Assembly (NCBI RefSeq): GCF_023914155.1
Contig: NZ_JAMWYS010000034.1
Span: 1 to 63,061 of the forward strand
Direction: 5' to 3'
Length of the DNA: 63,061 nucleotides
Source: Solitalea agri
GTDB taxonomy: Bacteria; Bacteroidota; Bacteroidia; Sphingobacteriales; Sphingobacteriaceae
The notes under the pieces were generated by a model, which worked only from the letters and a program-made list of their open reading frames with translations, was not told the DNA's origin and did no database searches. Both the position numbers and the translations under genes were made by a program. Positions 35,284 through 45,460 of the stretch are shown here, piece after piece (the first letter of the stretch is position 1; every line of letters starts with the position of its first letter).

Positions 35284-37659
35284 ATGATTCAACTTAAACA
35301 CTATTTTATCTTTTTATTATTTCTTGTATTTTCAATTAAAGCCTTTGCTCAAAATGGGACTATTAAAGGTATTGTTAATGATGTATACACTAACGAGCCT
35401 TTAGCAGGGGTAACCATTACTATTCAACGAATAAATCAAACAGCGGTTACGGATAGTGCTGGACATTATTCAATTTCAAACCTTCCTCCAGGGTTATATA
35501 ATCTTTCTGTTTATTTCTTAGGATATAAACCTAAATCCGTATCGGAAGTGCAAGTGACAAACTCTCGCGCGGCTTTAGTAAACATCGTATTGGAAGCTGA
35601 TGCTAAAAGCTTGGGAGAAGTAGAAGTCAGAGCCAGCTCATACAAACCGGATGAAACACCACTTTCATTACGAACTATTGGTGTTGCTGAGATTAAAAGA
35701 AATCCTGGTGGTAACCGCGATATTTCTAAAGTTGTGCAATCTTTGCCTGGTGTGGGTCAACCGGTGAGCTTTAGAAACGATATTATTATCAGAGGAGGAG
35801 CGCCAAATGAAAATCGATTTTACCTTGATGATATTGAAATTCCAAATCTCAATCATTTTACTACTCAAGGCTCATCAGGTGGGCCAGTAGGAATGATTAA
35901 TGTTGATTTTATTAATCAGGTTGATTTTTACTCTGGGGCTTTTCCTGCTAACAGGGGCAATGCCTTAAGCTCAGTATTCCAGTTTAAACAAAAAGATGGG
36001 CGTTCTGACAGGCAAGCCGCATCATTTACAATTGGTGCCACCGACCTTGCTGTTTCAGCAGAAGGCCCAATTTCAAAGAAAACAACTTATTTCGCTTCCA
36101 TTCGTCGCTCGTATTTGCAATTTCTGTTCAAAGCTCTCGATCTGCCATTTTTGCCAACCTATAATGATCTTCAGTTTAAAATTAAAACAAAGATCGATTC
36201 CAAAAATGAAATCTCGTTTTTGGGCTTAGGAGCTATTGATCGTTTTAAACTAAATACGCAGGCAAATGATACTGAAGCCAAACAGTACATATTGGCTAAT
36301 CTTGCGACTAACAAGCAGGATAATTATACTTTAGGAGTAGCTTATAAACATTTCAGAGCGAAAGGATTTACCACAGTTGCCTTAAGCCGAAATTATTTGA
36401 ATAATACGACCGTTAAGTATTTTGATAATAATGAAGACCTGCCTAAAAAGATTGATTATGGCTCAACAGAAGCTGAAAATAAGCTGAGGGTAGAGAACGC
36501 GGACAAGTATGAAGAGTGGAAAATTTCTTATGGAGCTAATTTTGAAACAGCCCGTTACACCACTGATACTTACAATCTCACTCCATATAGTGAAACCGTT
36601 AATTACACATCTAAGCTTAATATTTTAAAATATGGTTTCTATGGGCAAGTTAGTAGGGGCTTTTTTAATGAGAATCTGACTCTTTCAGTCGGCGTGAGGG
36701 GCGATGGAAGCGACTTTTCAGCATTAACAAGCAATCCATTTAAGCAACTTTCCCCACGTTTTTCGGCTGCTTATAACCTGACATCATCCTTAAGCATTAA
36801 TTTTAATACCGGTTTATATTATCAATTACCAGCCTATACGGTATTGGGATATCGAAATCCAGATGGAAATTTGTCTAACAAGAGTGTAAAATACATTTCT
36901 AGCTATCACACAGTTTTAGGTCTTGAGTATAATACAAATGCCAACCTCAGGTTTACCATAGAAGGGTTTTATAAGCAGTATTACAACTATCCTGTTATAG
37001 CGTTTCAGGGTGATACAGTAAATCTGGCTAATTTGGGAGGTGATTTTGGTGTGGTGGGTAATGAGCAAGTAATTGGACTGAAGGGTGGACGCTCATATGG
37101 TTTGGAATTTTTAGCCCAGCAACGTTTAAATAAAGGTTTTTATGGAATTGTAGCGATAACCCTTGTACGAAGTGAATTTAAAGATAAACATGATAATTAT
37201 GTTCCTTCAGCATGGGATAGCCGATATATATTATCTCTTACAGCAGGAAAAGTCTTTAAGCGTAATTGGGAACTAGGAGCAAAACTCAGGTTTTCAGGAG
37301 GAGCCCCTTATACTCCGTATGATGTTCCCTTTTCGGCTGAGAAAACAAATTGGTTGATTTACCCTCAGGGAACATTTGACTACGATCAATTAAACACGCT
37401 TCGTCTAGGTAATTTCTACCAGTTTGATCTAAGATTGGACAAGAAGTATCCGTTTAAAAAATGGAACCTAAACTTCTATGTTGATATTCAGAATATTACC
37501 AATAATGTTTATAATGGTGTGCCATATCTAGATGTTGTTAAAGATGTTAATGGGGCACCGGTTACTGATCCTACTGACCCAACCAGGTGGCAAATGAAAT
37601 CGGTGAATAATGAATCCGGAAACATTGTTCCTACATTAGGTGTTATTTTAGAACTCTAG
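35284..37659 (+). CDS. TonB-dependent receptor with carboxypeptidase-like N-terminal domain
   Basis: The 791-residue outer-membrane protein has a signal peptide (to about 22, IKAFAQ), a carboxypeptidase-regulatory-like domain (about 24-110), a plug domain (about 130-230; DISKVVQSLPGVGQP, FRNDIIIRGG) and a 22-strand barrel ending in a terminal hydrophobic strand (VPTLGVILEL). It imports a large substrate using TonB energy. No SusD partner follows, so a siderophore, metal complex or vitamin is more likely than a glycan. Its proximity to hemH hints at iron, but this is inference. Confidence 0.88.
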   Translation: MIQLKHYFIFLLFLVFSIKAFAQNGTIKGIVNDVYTNEPLAGVTITIQRINQTAVTDSAGHYSISNLPPGLYNLSVYFLGYKPKSVSEVQVTNSRAALVNIVLEADAKSLGEVEVRASSYKPDETPLSLRTIGVAEIKRNPGGNRDISKVVQSLPGVGQPVSFRNDIIIRGGAPNENRFYLDDIEIPNLNHFTTQGSSGGPVGMINVDFINQVDFYSGAFPANRGNALSSVFQFKQKDGRSDRQAASFTIGATDLAVSAEGPISKKTTYFASIRRSYLQFLFKALDLPFLPTYNDLQFKIKTKIDSKNEISFLGLGAIDRFKLNTQANDTEAKQYILANLATNKQDNYTLGVAYKHFRAKGFTTVALSRNYLNNTTVKYFDNNEDLPKKIDYGSTEAENKLRVENADKYEEWKISYGANFETARYTTDTYNLTPYSETVNYTSKLNILKYGFYGQVSRGFFNENLTLSVGVRGDGSDFSALTSNPFKQLSPRFSAAYNLTSSLSINFNTGLYYQLPAYTVLGYRNPDGNLSNKSVKYISSYHTVLGLEYNTNANLRFTIEGFYKQYYNYPVIAFQGDTVNLANLGGDFGVVGNEQVIGLKGGRSYGLEFLAQQRLNKGFYGIVAITLVRSEFKDKHDNYVPSAWDSRYILSLTAGKVFKRNWELGAKLRFSGGAPYTPYDVPFSAEKTNWLIYPQGTFDYDQLNTLRLGNFYQFDLRLDKKYPFKKWNLNFYVDIQNITNNVYNGVPYLDVVKDVNGAPVTDPTDPTRWQMKSVNNESGNIVPTLGVILEL

Positions 37660-37681
37660 AACCTGAAATATTAAGTACTTT

Positions 37682-37713
37682 TGGCCCCGTAATTTCAAGG
37701 GCCATTTTTTTTT
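37682..37713 (+). terminator. Rho-independent terminator of the TonB receptor gene
   Basis: TGGCCC/GGGCCA stem (37682-37687 and 37699-37704) followed by nine T. The T-run ends ten bases before the hemH start codon, so hemH either has a promoter inside this hairpin region or depends on readthrough. Confidence 0.8.
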
Positions 37714-37722
37714 GAATAGTTG

Positions 37723-38739
37723 ATGAAAAGTAAAAAAGGAATACTGCTGATAAATTTGGGAACTCCTGATAGCCCTTCTACGGCTGATGTGCGTAAATAT
37801 TTGGATGAGTTTTTATCGGATCCAAGGGTAATTGATCTGAATCCAATTGGAAGATTCTTTTTAGTGAAAGGTATTATCTTACCAATGCGATCTCCTAAAT
37901 CGGCAGCTACTTATCAGAAAATCTGGACAGAGAATGGTTCTCCATTAATGCATTATACTATTAGGCAGAAAGAGCTTTTAGCCGAACGGTTGGGTGATGA
38001 TTATATGGTTGAATACGCCATGCGTTATCAAAGTCCTGGCATTGAGAAAGTATTAGAGCGTTTTCGAAAAGCTAAAATTTTTGATATTAAAGTTATTCCC
38101 CTGTTTCCGCAATATGCCTCAGCTACCACAGGATCGGTACATGATATGGTAATGGCCTTGGTTAAAAACTGGCAAATAATACCTCAAATTGAATTTGTAA
38201 ACAGTTTTCCTGATCATCCGGTAATGATCGATGCGTTTGCCCAATTAGGCAGTAAATACGATATCTCAGCTTATGATCATGTGCTATTCAGTTTTCATGG
38301 ATTGCCGAAACGTCAATTGGTAAAAGCAGATCCAAGCGCTTGTCACTGTCAGCAGGTCGAAAACTGTTGCGCCAAAATAAACGTAAACAATCAATATTGT
38401 TATAGTGCGCAATCGCATTTAACAGCTCGCTCAATTGCACAAAAATTAAACATTCCTCAAGATAAATATTCTATCTGTTTTCAATCCCGACTTGGGAAAG
38501 ATCCTTGGGTAGAGCCCTATACCAGCGATGTGATAGCTCATTTAGCTAGGGAAGGGAAAAAACGGTTATTGGTGTTTTGCCCGGCATTTGTTGCCGATTG
38601 TTTAGAAACTACTTATGAAATAGGAGTGGAATATGATGAAGAATTTAAGCATTTAGGAGGTGAGAAAGTTCAGCTGGTAGAAGGACTGAATGACCATCAT
38701 CGATGGATAGATGCCTTGGAAGATATCGCCCGAAACTAA
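37723..38739 (+). CDS. hemH: Ferrochelatase
   Basis: The ATG at 37723 is used; a TTG one codon upstream is less likely. The 338-residue enzyme inserts Fe2+ into protoporphyrin IX (or coproporphyrin III), the last heme step. His192 in FSFHGLP is the metal-site histidine, and FQSRLGKDPWVEPYT and the FVADCLETTYEI region are family signatures. A cysteine-rich insertion (Cys207, 209, 215, 216, 226) follows the active-site histidine and could hold an iron-sulfur cluster as in some bacterial ferrochelatases. Confidence 0.95.
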   Translation: MKSKKGILLINLGTPDSPSTADVRKYLDEFLSDPRVIDLNPIGRFFLVKGIILPMRSPKSAATYQKIWTENGSPLMHYTIRQKELLAERLGDDYMVEYAMRYQSPGIEKVLERFRKAKIFDIKVIPLFPQYASATTGSVHDMVMALVKNWQIIPQIEFVNSFPDHPVMIDAFAQLGSKYDISAYDHVLFSFHGLPKRQLVKADPSACHCQQVENCCAKINVNNQYCYSAQSHLTARSIAQKLNIPQDKYSICFQSRLGKDPWVEPYTSDVIAHLAREGKKRLLVFCPAFVADCLETTYEIGVEYDEEFKHLGGEKVQLVEGLNDHHRWIDALEDIARN

Positions 38740-38755
38740 ATCTGAGAGGAATAAG

Positions 38756-38782
38756 GTGTAAGCCCAATTATTGAGCTTACAC
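38756..38782. terminator. Hairpin between hemH and the convergent kinase gene
   Basis: GTGTAAGC/GCTTACAC arms at 38756-38763 and 38775-38782 with an 11-base loop; it includes the stop codon of the kinase gene. No T-tract follows, so termination is uncertain. Confidence 0.35.
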
Positions 38783-41700
38783 ATCTGCTGTATCTTCGGT
38801 ATTGGCGTTTATTTGTTTGTTTAGCTCAACCAAGCGCTTTTTCATTTCATTTATCACCAATACACCGTATTCTTTCATTTTTTTGATGAATGATTCCATT
38901 TGCTGTGAATCACGTATTTCGCTAATCAGCATCGTTTTGGCATCTTCAAATCCCTTTTTAAATGGCCCCATATTCATCATTTCCATCAGCGGGGTATGCT
39001 TGTGATTCGTTTCCCGAATGCCATTCAAATCATTTCTACGTAAAAAGGTCTCGTAATTACCGGTAAGCTCATTTACCGAATCAATTGCAATTTCAAGAAA
39101 CTCGCGTAGAAAATCAGGATTGTCTTCTGTTATTTCTAAGATCTTTGAAAAATCAACCACCTCTTTATTCATTGTTTCTTGCTGAATTTGAATGTCTGAA
39201 AACGTCTGATTTTTATTTAAACATTTTACAATTGTTAAATATAAATCATGCGGGTCAAATGGTTTGGTAAGATAAGCATTCATACCAACATTGTAAACTC
39301 TGTCGCGCACTTCAACAAGAGCTGCGGCTGAAAGCGCAATTATTGGCAGTGTGCTATATTTCTCACCTTCAAATGAGCGTATGTTTTGAGTAGCCTGATA
39401 TCCATCCATTTCTGGCATTAGCAAATCCATTAGCACAATGTCAAAATCATGCAATTGTACCATTTCTATTGCCTGTCGTCCGTTGTTGGCAAAGTAAACT
39501 TCTGCATTCCATTTTAATAAAAACTTCTCGATCACTATCCTATTAGTGGAGTTGTCCTCTACTACCAGAATTTTAACGTCTTGCAATGAAGGCTTTCCCA
39601 CCGAATCAGAGTTGCCAATAGTTGAAATCGATTTTCCCTTGTATTTCTTTTGGCGTAGGGTAAAGTTGAATGTCGAACCCTTATCTTTTTCGCTTTTTAC
39701 CTGAATGGAACTGTTCATCAACTCCAATAAGCGTTTGGTAATTGCAAGGCCTAAACCGGTACCTCCAAATTTCCGGGTAGTTTCGGAGCTGGCTTGAGTA
39801 AAGTGCTCAAAAATAATATCGAGCTTATCAGGAGGAATGCCTATGCCTGTGTCCGAAATTTCGAAATAAAGGTCGGCGAAATCTCCATCACATTGCAACT
39901 GTTTTACTTTAATTGTTACAGCACCACTTTCTGTAAACTTAATGGCATTGCCAATAAGATTGCTTAAAATTTGTGATAAACGTGCTGGGTCGCCAATTAC
40001 TAACTTGTGGAAAGCATCAACAATTTCCATTTCAAGTCTGATACCTTTTAAATCCGATTGGTATAAGAACGAGTTGTAAATGTGGTCTAAAAGGTCCTCA
40101 AGGTTATATGGAATGTTTTCAAAGTCAATAACGGTCGATTCTATTTTGTTGTAATCGAGTATATCGTTAATTAAGGTCAAAAGGTTTTCAGAGGAGAATC
40201 GAAGGGTTTCGAGTTTTTCAAGTTGAGCATCCTGAGTGTTCTCGTCCAATAGCAAATGAGTCATTCCGATTACGGCATTTAAAGGTGTCCTTATTTCGTG
40301 GCTCATAGTTGAAAGAAACTGGGACTTTATAGCGGCGGCATTCTCAGCTTTTACTTTAGCTTCAATAAGTTCCTGTTCAAACTTTTTGATGTGTGTAATA
40401 TTCTTTCCGAACATTGCAGCACCAATTACTTCATGGTTTTCACTGTAAATGGGGTTGAAAGAAGTTTCGTAATACACTTTCTTCCCTTCAACATTAAATT
40501 CGTTCTGTTGAGTGAATCGTTCTCCAGTAAAGGCTCGCTGATACAAAGTGCCCCAAAGTTCATAATCCTGTACACTAAAGTCGGATCGATATGCTTTTTC
40601 CTGATTCATGTCAACGCCATAAATCTCTTTCAATCGTTTCCTGAATGCGTTATTGGCTGTTATCAGTTTATGAGTTGTGTTAATCGACCAGATAGGCTCA
40701 TCAATATTTTCAATCAAGGCCATCAAATTCGATTCGTTTTGTTTGATGGTTTGCGCTATTTTCCGTTGCTCGGTTATATCATTAGCAAAGCATATGTAGC
40801 CAATTAATTCGCCGAAATTATCGTGAATAGCACTGATATTGAGTGTAACAGGTAATTGATGGCCGTTTTTGTGAATAAAATGACATTCAAACTCACAAGG
40901 CATATTGAGTTTGGCCTTTATTGTGAAGGCTTCAGATAATGGAACCTCAATTCCCAGTTCTCTTGAAAAACGCTCCGCAAGTTCAATGCGCTCCAGCGGT
41001 AATGTTATCCGGTTGCAGGTTTGGTCGTCGAGCATTTCTTCCGCGCGATAGCCTAAAATTCGTTCAGCAGATTTATTGAAAATTTTAGTATTGTGATGCT
41101 CGTCTGTAACTATTACAGCATAACCTGTATTGTCAAGAATGGCCTTTTGAAGTTGAGCCATCTCATCAATTCGCTGTTCGTTTATTTTTTGTTGAGTGGT
41201 TTCAATGCCGTAAATTGTCACCCCTTCCACCTCATTGTTAGAAATGATTGGGGTAAATGCATATTGAAAGAATTGCTTTTGGCCATTGAATTCCATGGCT
41301 AACTCTTCCGAAAAATATACTCCGTTTAGCGCCTTGTCATAAAGGTCTTTCCATTTGTGATAGTAAATGCTGTTTGACAAGTGAGTTAAAAGATTGTAGC
41401 CTTTTAAAGGAGTAAATTGATGGGTTTTTTCAAAATGCTTCAGGTATTTGTGATTGGAGGTGATAAAGCGGTAGTCACGGTCCACAGACCAAACTAATGC
41501 ATCAGTATTTTCAAGCAAAGTAGTTAAATCGGCCTCTTTTTGCTTTAGTTTTGATTCTAAGCGTTTCTTTTCGGTTATATCCTGAATAATTCCAGAGAGC
41601 TTATAAACTTTACCCTTCTTATATTCTGGCTGCCCTGAAATTCTTATGATGATCTTATGGTTTTTAGCGGTTAAATATTCAAGCTCAATGTCAAAGGGTA

Positions 41701-42805
41701 AGCCAGTGTTTATCGACTCTATAGAGGCATTGATCAATTGTTCATTACTATTACCGGTATTTCTTTTGATTGGAAAATAGCTGTCGATGTTGGCGTCAGG
41801 AGAAAGTTCAAATATTTTATAAGTTTCTTCTGACCAAAGAATTTTGTTTTGCTCAAGATCATATTCCCAGCTTCCTAAATGAGCAATGCTTTGCGAGATG
41901 CGCAAAAAATCTTCGCTTTTTTTCATGCCAGCTTCTTGCTGATTTCTAATCAGGTCGATTTGGTTTAGCCGGTTGGCGGCCATAATAATGGCAGCTACTG
42001 ATAAAATGATTACCGAAATGGTGATGATAATGATGCTGATGCCATAGGGTAAAAAGTTGTAAAAGTTACTTGCAAAGCGTAGTAGTAATAAGAAAATTGG
42101 AATAAGTACTGCATTAGGAACGAGTCTGCGTGCTATTTTGCCTCCCTGAAGCTCGGATGATAATATTCTTACAAATCCATGATTGGGATGAACGAATAAA
42201 AAACCAAAGCCTAAAAATGTATACATTATGGAGGTGTTTAACGCCATTGGCGCGAAATAAAGGAGTTTTAAAAAGCTGTTAAATTGGAACACAAATCCAA
42301 GCAACCGAGTGCTTCCAATAATAATTACCATTGAAAGTAATGTTTGTACCGCTCCTGTAAACTTGCGAGCCAGCATCATTGGAACTGCACATACGAATAA
42401 CATTAAACAGGTCAAGCCTGCAGGTGATATTAGTATTACCTCCGAACCTTGTAGAGTGGCACTGCTAAGTAAGTAATCTTCGATATAAAGCGTGCTCTTA
42501 TAATATTGTATTACGTTGTAAATTACAATAGAGGCGATCACCAACAGACCACCGCTTACAACGGTTTTCTTTGAAATGGAATAAGGTTGTTCTGTTGCCA
42601 ATATGAGTAAAATAACACCTAATGTGGCTAAAGAGATTGCCGTTGTAGGCTTCATTGGAGCATAATCAGCAATTACAGAACTTAGAATTGTAATTTTTGC
42701 ATACCAGCCTATAATCGCCAATGTCGAGACAATAATTGAAGTTATAGCAGCAAACCGTGCAAAGTTAATAAACTGTATTTTTGAGTTGGTTGAGTTTGAT
42801 TCCAT
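38777..42805 (-). CDS. Large hybrid histidine kinase with membrane domain, four PAS domains, receiver and HPt
   Basis: Start chosen at ATG 42805; a GTG nine bases upstream is also possible. The 1342-residue protein has an N-terminal MASE-like domain of about eight helices (1-290), four PAS/PAC domains (about 300-420, 425-545, 555-680, 690-805), a HisKA domain with SHEIRTPLN (His836), an HATPase_c domain (GNAIKFTE, DTGIGIPPD, GGTGLGL), a receiver with phospho-acceptor Asp1127 (LMDLLMPEMDG) and a C-terminal HPt-like domain with His1268/His1270 (NHKHTPLMEMM). All steps of a His-Asp-His relay sit in one protein; no response regulator lies beside it. The signal is unknown, and multiple PAS domains suggest small ligands or redox. 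Confidence 0.9.
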   Translation of the reverse strand: MESNSTNSKIQFINFARFAAITSIIVSTLAIIGWYAKITILSSVIADYAPMKPTTAISLATLGVILLILATEQPYSISKKTVVSGGLLVIASIVIYNVIQYYKSTLYIEDYLLSSATLQGSEVILISPAGLTCLMLFVCAVPMMLARKFTGAVQTLLSMVIIIGSTRLLGFVFQFNSFLKLLYFAPMALNTSIMYTFLGFGFLFVHPNHGFVRILSSELQGGKIARRLVPNAVLIPIFLLLLRFASNFYNFLPYGISIIIITISVIILSVAAIIMAANRLNQIDLIRNQQEAGMKKSEDFLRISQSIAHLGSWEYDLEQNKILWSEETYKIFELSPDANIDSYFPIKRNTGNSNEQLINASIESINTGLPFDIELEYLTAKNHKIIIRISGQPEYKKGKVYKLSGIIQDITEKKRLESKLKQKEADLTTLLENTDALVWSVDRDYRFITSNHKYLKHFEKTHQFTPLKGYNLLTHLSNSIYYHKWKDLYDKALNGVYFSEELAMEFNGQKQFFQYAFTPIISNNEVEGVTIYGIETTQQKINEQRIDEMAQLQKAILDNTGYAVIVTDEHHNTKIFNKSAERILGYRAEEMLDDQTCNRITLPLERIELAERFSRELGIEVPLSEAFTIKAKLNMPCEFECHFIHKNGHQLPVTLNISAIHDNFGELIGYICFANDITEQRKIAQTIKQNESNLMALIENIDEPIWSINTTHKLITANNAFRKRLKEIYGVDMNQEKAYRSDFSVQDYELWGTLYQRAFTGERFTQQNEFNVEGKKVYYETSFNPIYSENHEVIGAAMFGKNITHIKKFEQELIEAKVKAENAAAIKSQFLSTMSHEIRTPLNAVIGMTHLLLDENTQDAQLEKLETLRFSSENLLTLINDILDYNKIESTVIDFENIPYNLEDLLDHIYNSFLYQSDLKGIRLEMEIVDAFHKLVIGDPARLSQILSNLIGNAIKFTESGAVTIKVKQLQCDGDFADLYFEISDTGIGIPPDKLDIIFEHFTQASSETTRKFGGTGLGLAITKRLLELMNSSIQVKSEKDKGSTFNFTLRQKKYKGKSISTIGNSDSVGKPSLQDVKILVVEDNSTNRIVIEKFLLKWNAEVYFANNGRQAIEMVQLHDFDIVLMDLLMPEMDGYQATQNIRSFEGEKYSTLPIIALSAAALVEVRDRVYNVGMNAYLTKPFDPHDLYLTIVKCLNKNQTFSDIQIQQETMNKEVVDFSKILEITEDNPDFLREFLEIAIDSVNELTGNYETFLRRNDLNGIRETNHKHTPLMEMMNMGPFKKGFEDAKTMLISEIRDSQQMESFIKKMKEYGVLVINEMKKRLVELNKQINANTEDTADV

Positions 42806-43058
42806 CCGCAGCACTTACAATAATTAATTAGCAGAAAGTATAGTAAGATGGCTAAGATATATAAAAATAAAAGTATTCAAAGCCATAAGGTGTTGAAAAT
42901 AATGCCAGTTACAATTGGTTTAGTTTTGGGACCTTAACTATAAACCAGGATTAATAAAATAGCAACAAAAAATAGCTTAACAGTTATGTAGACAGGGCTT
43001 GCAAAGATATTTAAGTATATTCGCAGCCGATTTAAAGCAAAGCAAAAACCTAATTTAG

Positions 43059-44384
43059 ATGAAGATAGCAGTAATAGGAACAGGCTACGTAGGTTTAGTA
43101 ACAGGAACATGTTTAGCTGAAACTGGCAACAATGTAATTTGTGTTGATATTGACGCAAATAAGGTTGGCAAAATGCAGGAAAGCATTGTTCCATTTTATG
43201 AGCCTGATCTGGAAAGCTTATTTAAGCGAAATATACATAATGGCACTTTATCGTTTACTACCAATCTTGAGGAGGCGGTTAATGAATCATTGATTATTAT
43301 TCTGGCACTGCCCACTCCTCCAAGTGAAGACGGATCTGCTGATCTTTCATACGTATTGAATACCGCAGAAGCAATCGGGAAGTTAATGACCAGCTATAAG
43401 ATTATAGTTAATAAAAGCACAGTTCCGGTTGGTACAGCTGATAAGGTTCGTGAAACGGTTGCTAATTATACCAAGCATAACTTTGATGTGGTTTCAAACC
43501 CTGAGTTTTTACGCGAAGGCGTTGCTGTAAACGACTTTATGAAACCAAGCCGGGTAATTGTTGGAACCCGTTCTGAAAAAGTGAAAAAAATATTCTCTGA
43601 ATTGTATGCTCCATATATGCGTCAGGGCGAACGTTTGATTTTTATGGACGAACGTAGTGCCGAGTTGACCAAATATGCTGCTAATGCGTTTCTGGCAACT
43701 AAAATTTCATTCATGAATGAGATGGCAGGCTTATGTGAGATATTGGGCGCAAATGTTGAGGAGATTCGTAGAGGAATAGGAATGGACGATCGCATAGGTA
43801 AGCAGTTTTTATACGCAGGTGTTGGTTATGGAGGAAGCTGTTTTCCGAAAGATGTTCAGGCCTTGGCCAAAACTGCAATTGAAATTGGGGGTGATTTTCG
43901 CATTGTTGATGCAGTAATGAAAACTAACTATGCACAACGTGAAAAGTTTCTGGATAAAATCATTAATTATTTTGGAGCCAATCTAAAAGGTAAGAAATTA
44001 GCCTTTTGGGGACTTGCCTTTAAACCCGAAACAGATGATTTGCGTGAAGCCCCAGCTTTATACCTTATTGAAGAGTTACTGAAGGAAGGTGTTGAAATAG
44101 TAACGTATGATCCGGTTGCCATGGAAAATACTAAAAAACAATTAGGGGATAAGATTGGGTACGCTAAAAATCAATATGAGTGCTTAGAGAAAGCCGATGC
44201 ATTGGTGATTGTTACTGAATGGAAAAACTTCCGTAACCCTGATTTCGATCAGATTGCAGAAAAGCTTAATGATAAAGTAATATTTGACGGACGAAATCTA
44301 TATAACTTAGAGCGTATGCAAGAATTAGGCTTTTATTATAACAGTATTGGCCGACAGCTTGTTCAACCTAAAACTTCTAATTAA
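43059..44384 (+). CDS. ugd: UDP-glucose 6-dehydrogenase
   Basis: The 441-residue enzyme has the NAD-binding GTGYVGLVTG (7-16), the catalytic Cys261 in GGSCFPKD, and the Lys/Asn site in AELTKYAANAF. It oxidises UDP-glucose twice to UDP-glucuronate. Length fits the family. It is first in ugd-galE-rmlB, with 15- and 29-base gaps, so the three are probably one operon for surface polysaccharide precursors. The divergent partner is the hybrid kinase. Confidence 0.95.
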   Translation: MKIAVIGTGYVGLVTGTCLAETGNNVICVDIDANKVGKMQESIVPFYEPDLESLFKRNIHNGTLSFTTNLEEAVNESLIIILALPTPPSEDGSADLSYVLNTAEAIGKLMTSYKIIVNKSTVPVGTADKVRETVANYTKHNFDVVSNPEFLREGVAVNDFMKPSRVIVGTRSEKVKKIFSELYAPYMRQGERLIFMDERSAELTKYAANAFLATKISFMNEMAGLCEILGANVEEIRRGIGMDDRIGKQFLYAGVGYGGSCFPKDVQALAKTAIEIGGDFRIVDAVMKTNYAQREKFLDKIINYFGANLKGKKLAFWGLAFKPETDDLREAPALYLIEELLKEGVEIVTYDPVAMENTKKQLGDKIGYAKNQYECLEKADALVIVTEWKNFRNPDFDQIAEKLNDKVIFDGRNLYNLERMQELGFYYNSIGRQLVQPKTSN

Positions 44385-44399
44385 TCAAAGTAAATTTCT

Positions 44400-45431
44400 A
44401 TGAACAAAGTACTTGTTACCGGTGGTACCGGATATATTGGATCACATACTGTAGTTGAGTTAATCAATGCAGGTTATGAAACTGTAATTGTTGATAATTT
44501 GAGCAATTCGGAATTGTTCATTCTCGATCGAATTGAACAAATTACTGGAGTAAAGCCAAAATTTTATCAAATAGATCTTTGTGAACGGGAAAAAGTAGTA
44601 GAGTTGTTTAAGGCTGAAGGTAATATTGATGCAGTGATTCACTTTGCTGCATTTAAGGCAGTTGGTGAGTCGGTTAAAGAACCATTAAAATATTTCAGAA
44701 ATAACAATCTATCACTGATTAATTTGCTTGAGGTTATGAGTGAAGTGAACGTAAATAACGTCGTTTTTTCTTCTTCAGCAACTGTTTACGGGCAGCCTGA
44801 TGTTTTGCCGGCCACCGAATCTACTCCTTTCCAAAAGGCATTATCGGCTTATGGAAGTACCAAGCAGATGGGAGAAGAGATGCTTGAAAAAGTATCAGCA
44901 GCAACAGCCATTAAATCTATTGCCTTGCGTTATTTCAATCCTGTAGGGGCGCATAAAAGTGCTTTGATTGGGGAGTTACCAGTAGGTATTCCGAATAATT
45001 TAATGCCATTTGTAACACAAACCGGAATTGGTAAGCGTGAACAATTAACCATTTTCGGAGCTGATTATTCAACTCCTGACGGCACTTGTATACGCGATTA
45101 TATTCATGTGGTAGATCTTGCAAAGGCTCATGTGAAAGCCTGTGAGCGTTTATTACAAGGTAAGGCAGAAGAGAGTTATGAAGTGTTTAATTTGGGTACC
45201 GGCAAAGGAACAACTGTATTGGAAATTGTAAATGCTTTTGAAAAGGTTACAGGACAAACGTTGAAGTATAAAATTGGTGAGCGTAGAGTAGGGGATGTTG
45301 AATCTCTTTACGCTGAAACTAAGTTGGCCAATAATAAATTGGGATGGAAAGCAGAGTTAGGCCTTGATGAAATGCTTAGTTCCGCTTGGGCCTGGGAAGT
45401 TAAGTTACACGAAGGAATTGTAAACGCTTAA
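44400..45431 (+). CDS. galE: UDP-glucose 4-epimerase
   Basis: The 343-residue SDR enzyme has GGTGYIGSH (8-16), the catalytic pair Tyr151 and Lys155 in YGSTK, and the GalE motifs SSSATVYG and LRYFNPVGAH. It interconverts UDP-glucose and UDP-galactose with tightly bound NAD. It is the middle gene of the sugar-nucleotide operon. Confidence 0.95.
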   Translation: MNKVLVTGGTGYIGSHTVVELINAGYETVIVDNLSNSELFILDRIEQITGVKPKFYQIDLCEREKVVELFKAEGNIDAVIHFAAFKAVGESVKEPLKYFRNNNLSLINLLEVMSEVNVNNVVFSSSATVYGQPDVLPATESTPFQKALSAYGSTKQMGEEMLEKVSAATAIKSIALRYFNPVGAHKSALIGELPVGIPNNLMPFVTQTGIGKREQLTIFGADYSTPDGTCIRDYIHVVDLAKAHVKACERLLQGKAEESYEVFNLGTGKGTTVLEIVNAFEKVTGQTLKYKIGERRVGDVESLYAETKLANNKLGWKAELGLDEMLSSAWAWEVKLHEGIVNA

Positions 45432-45460
45432 GTAAGTTTATTATAGACATAATAAAAACC

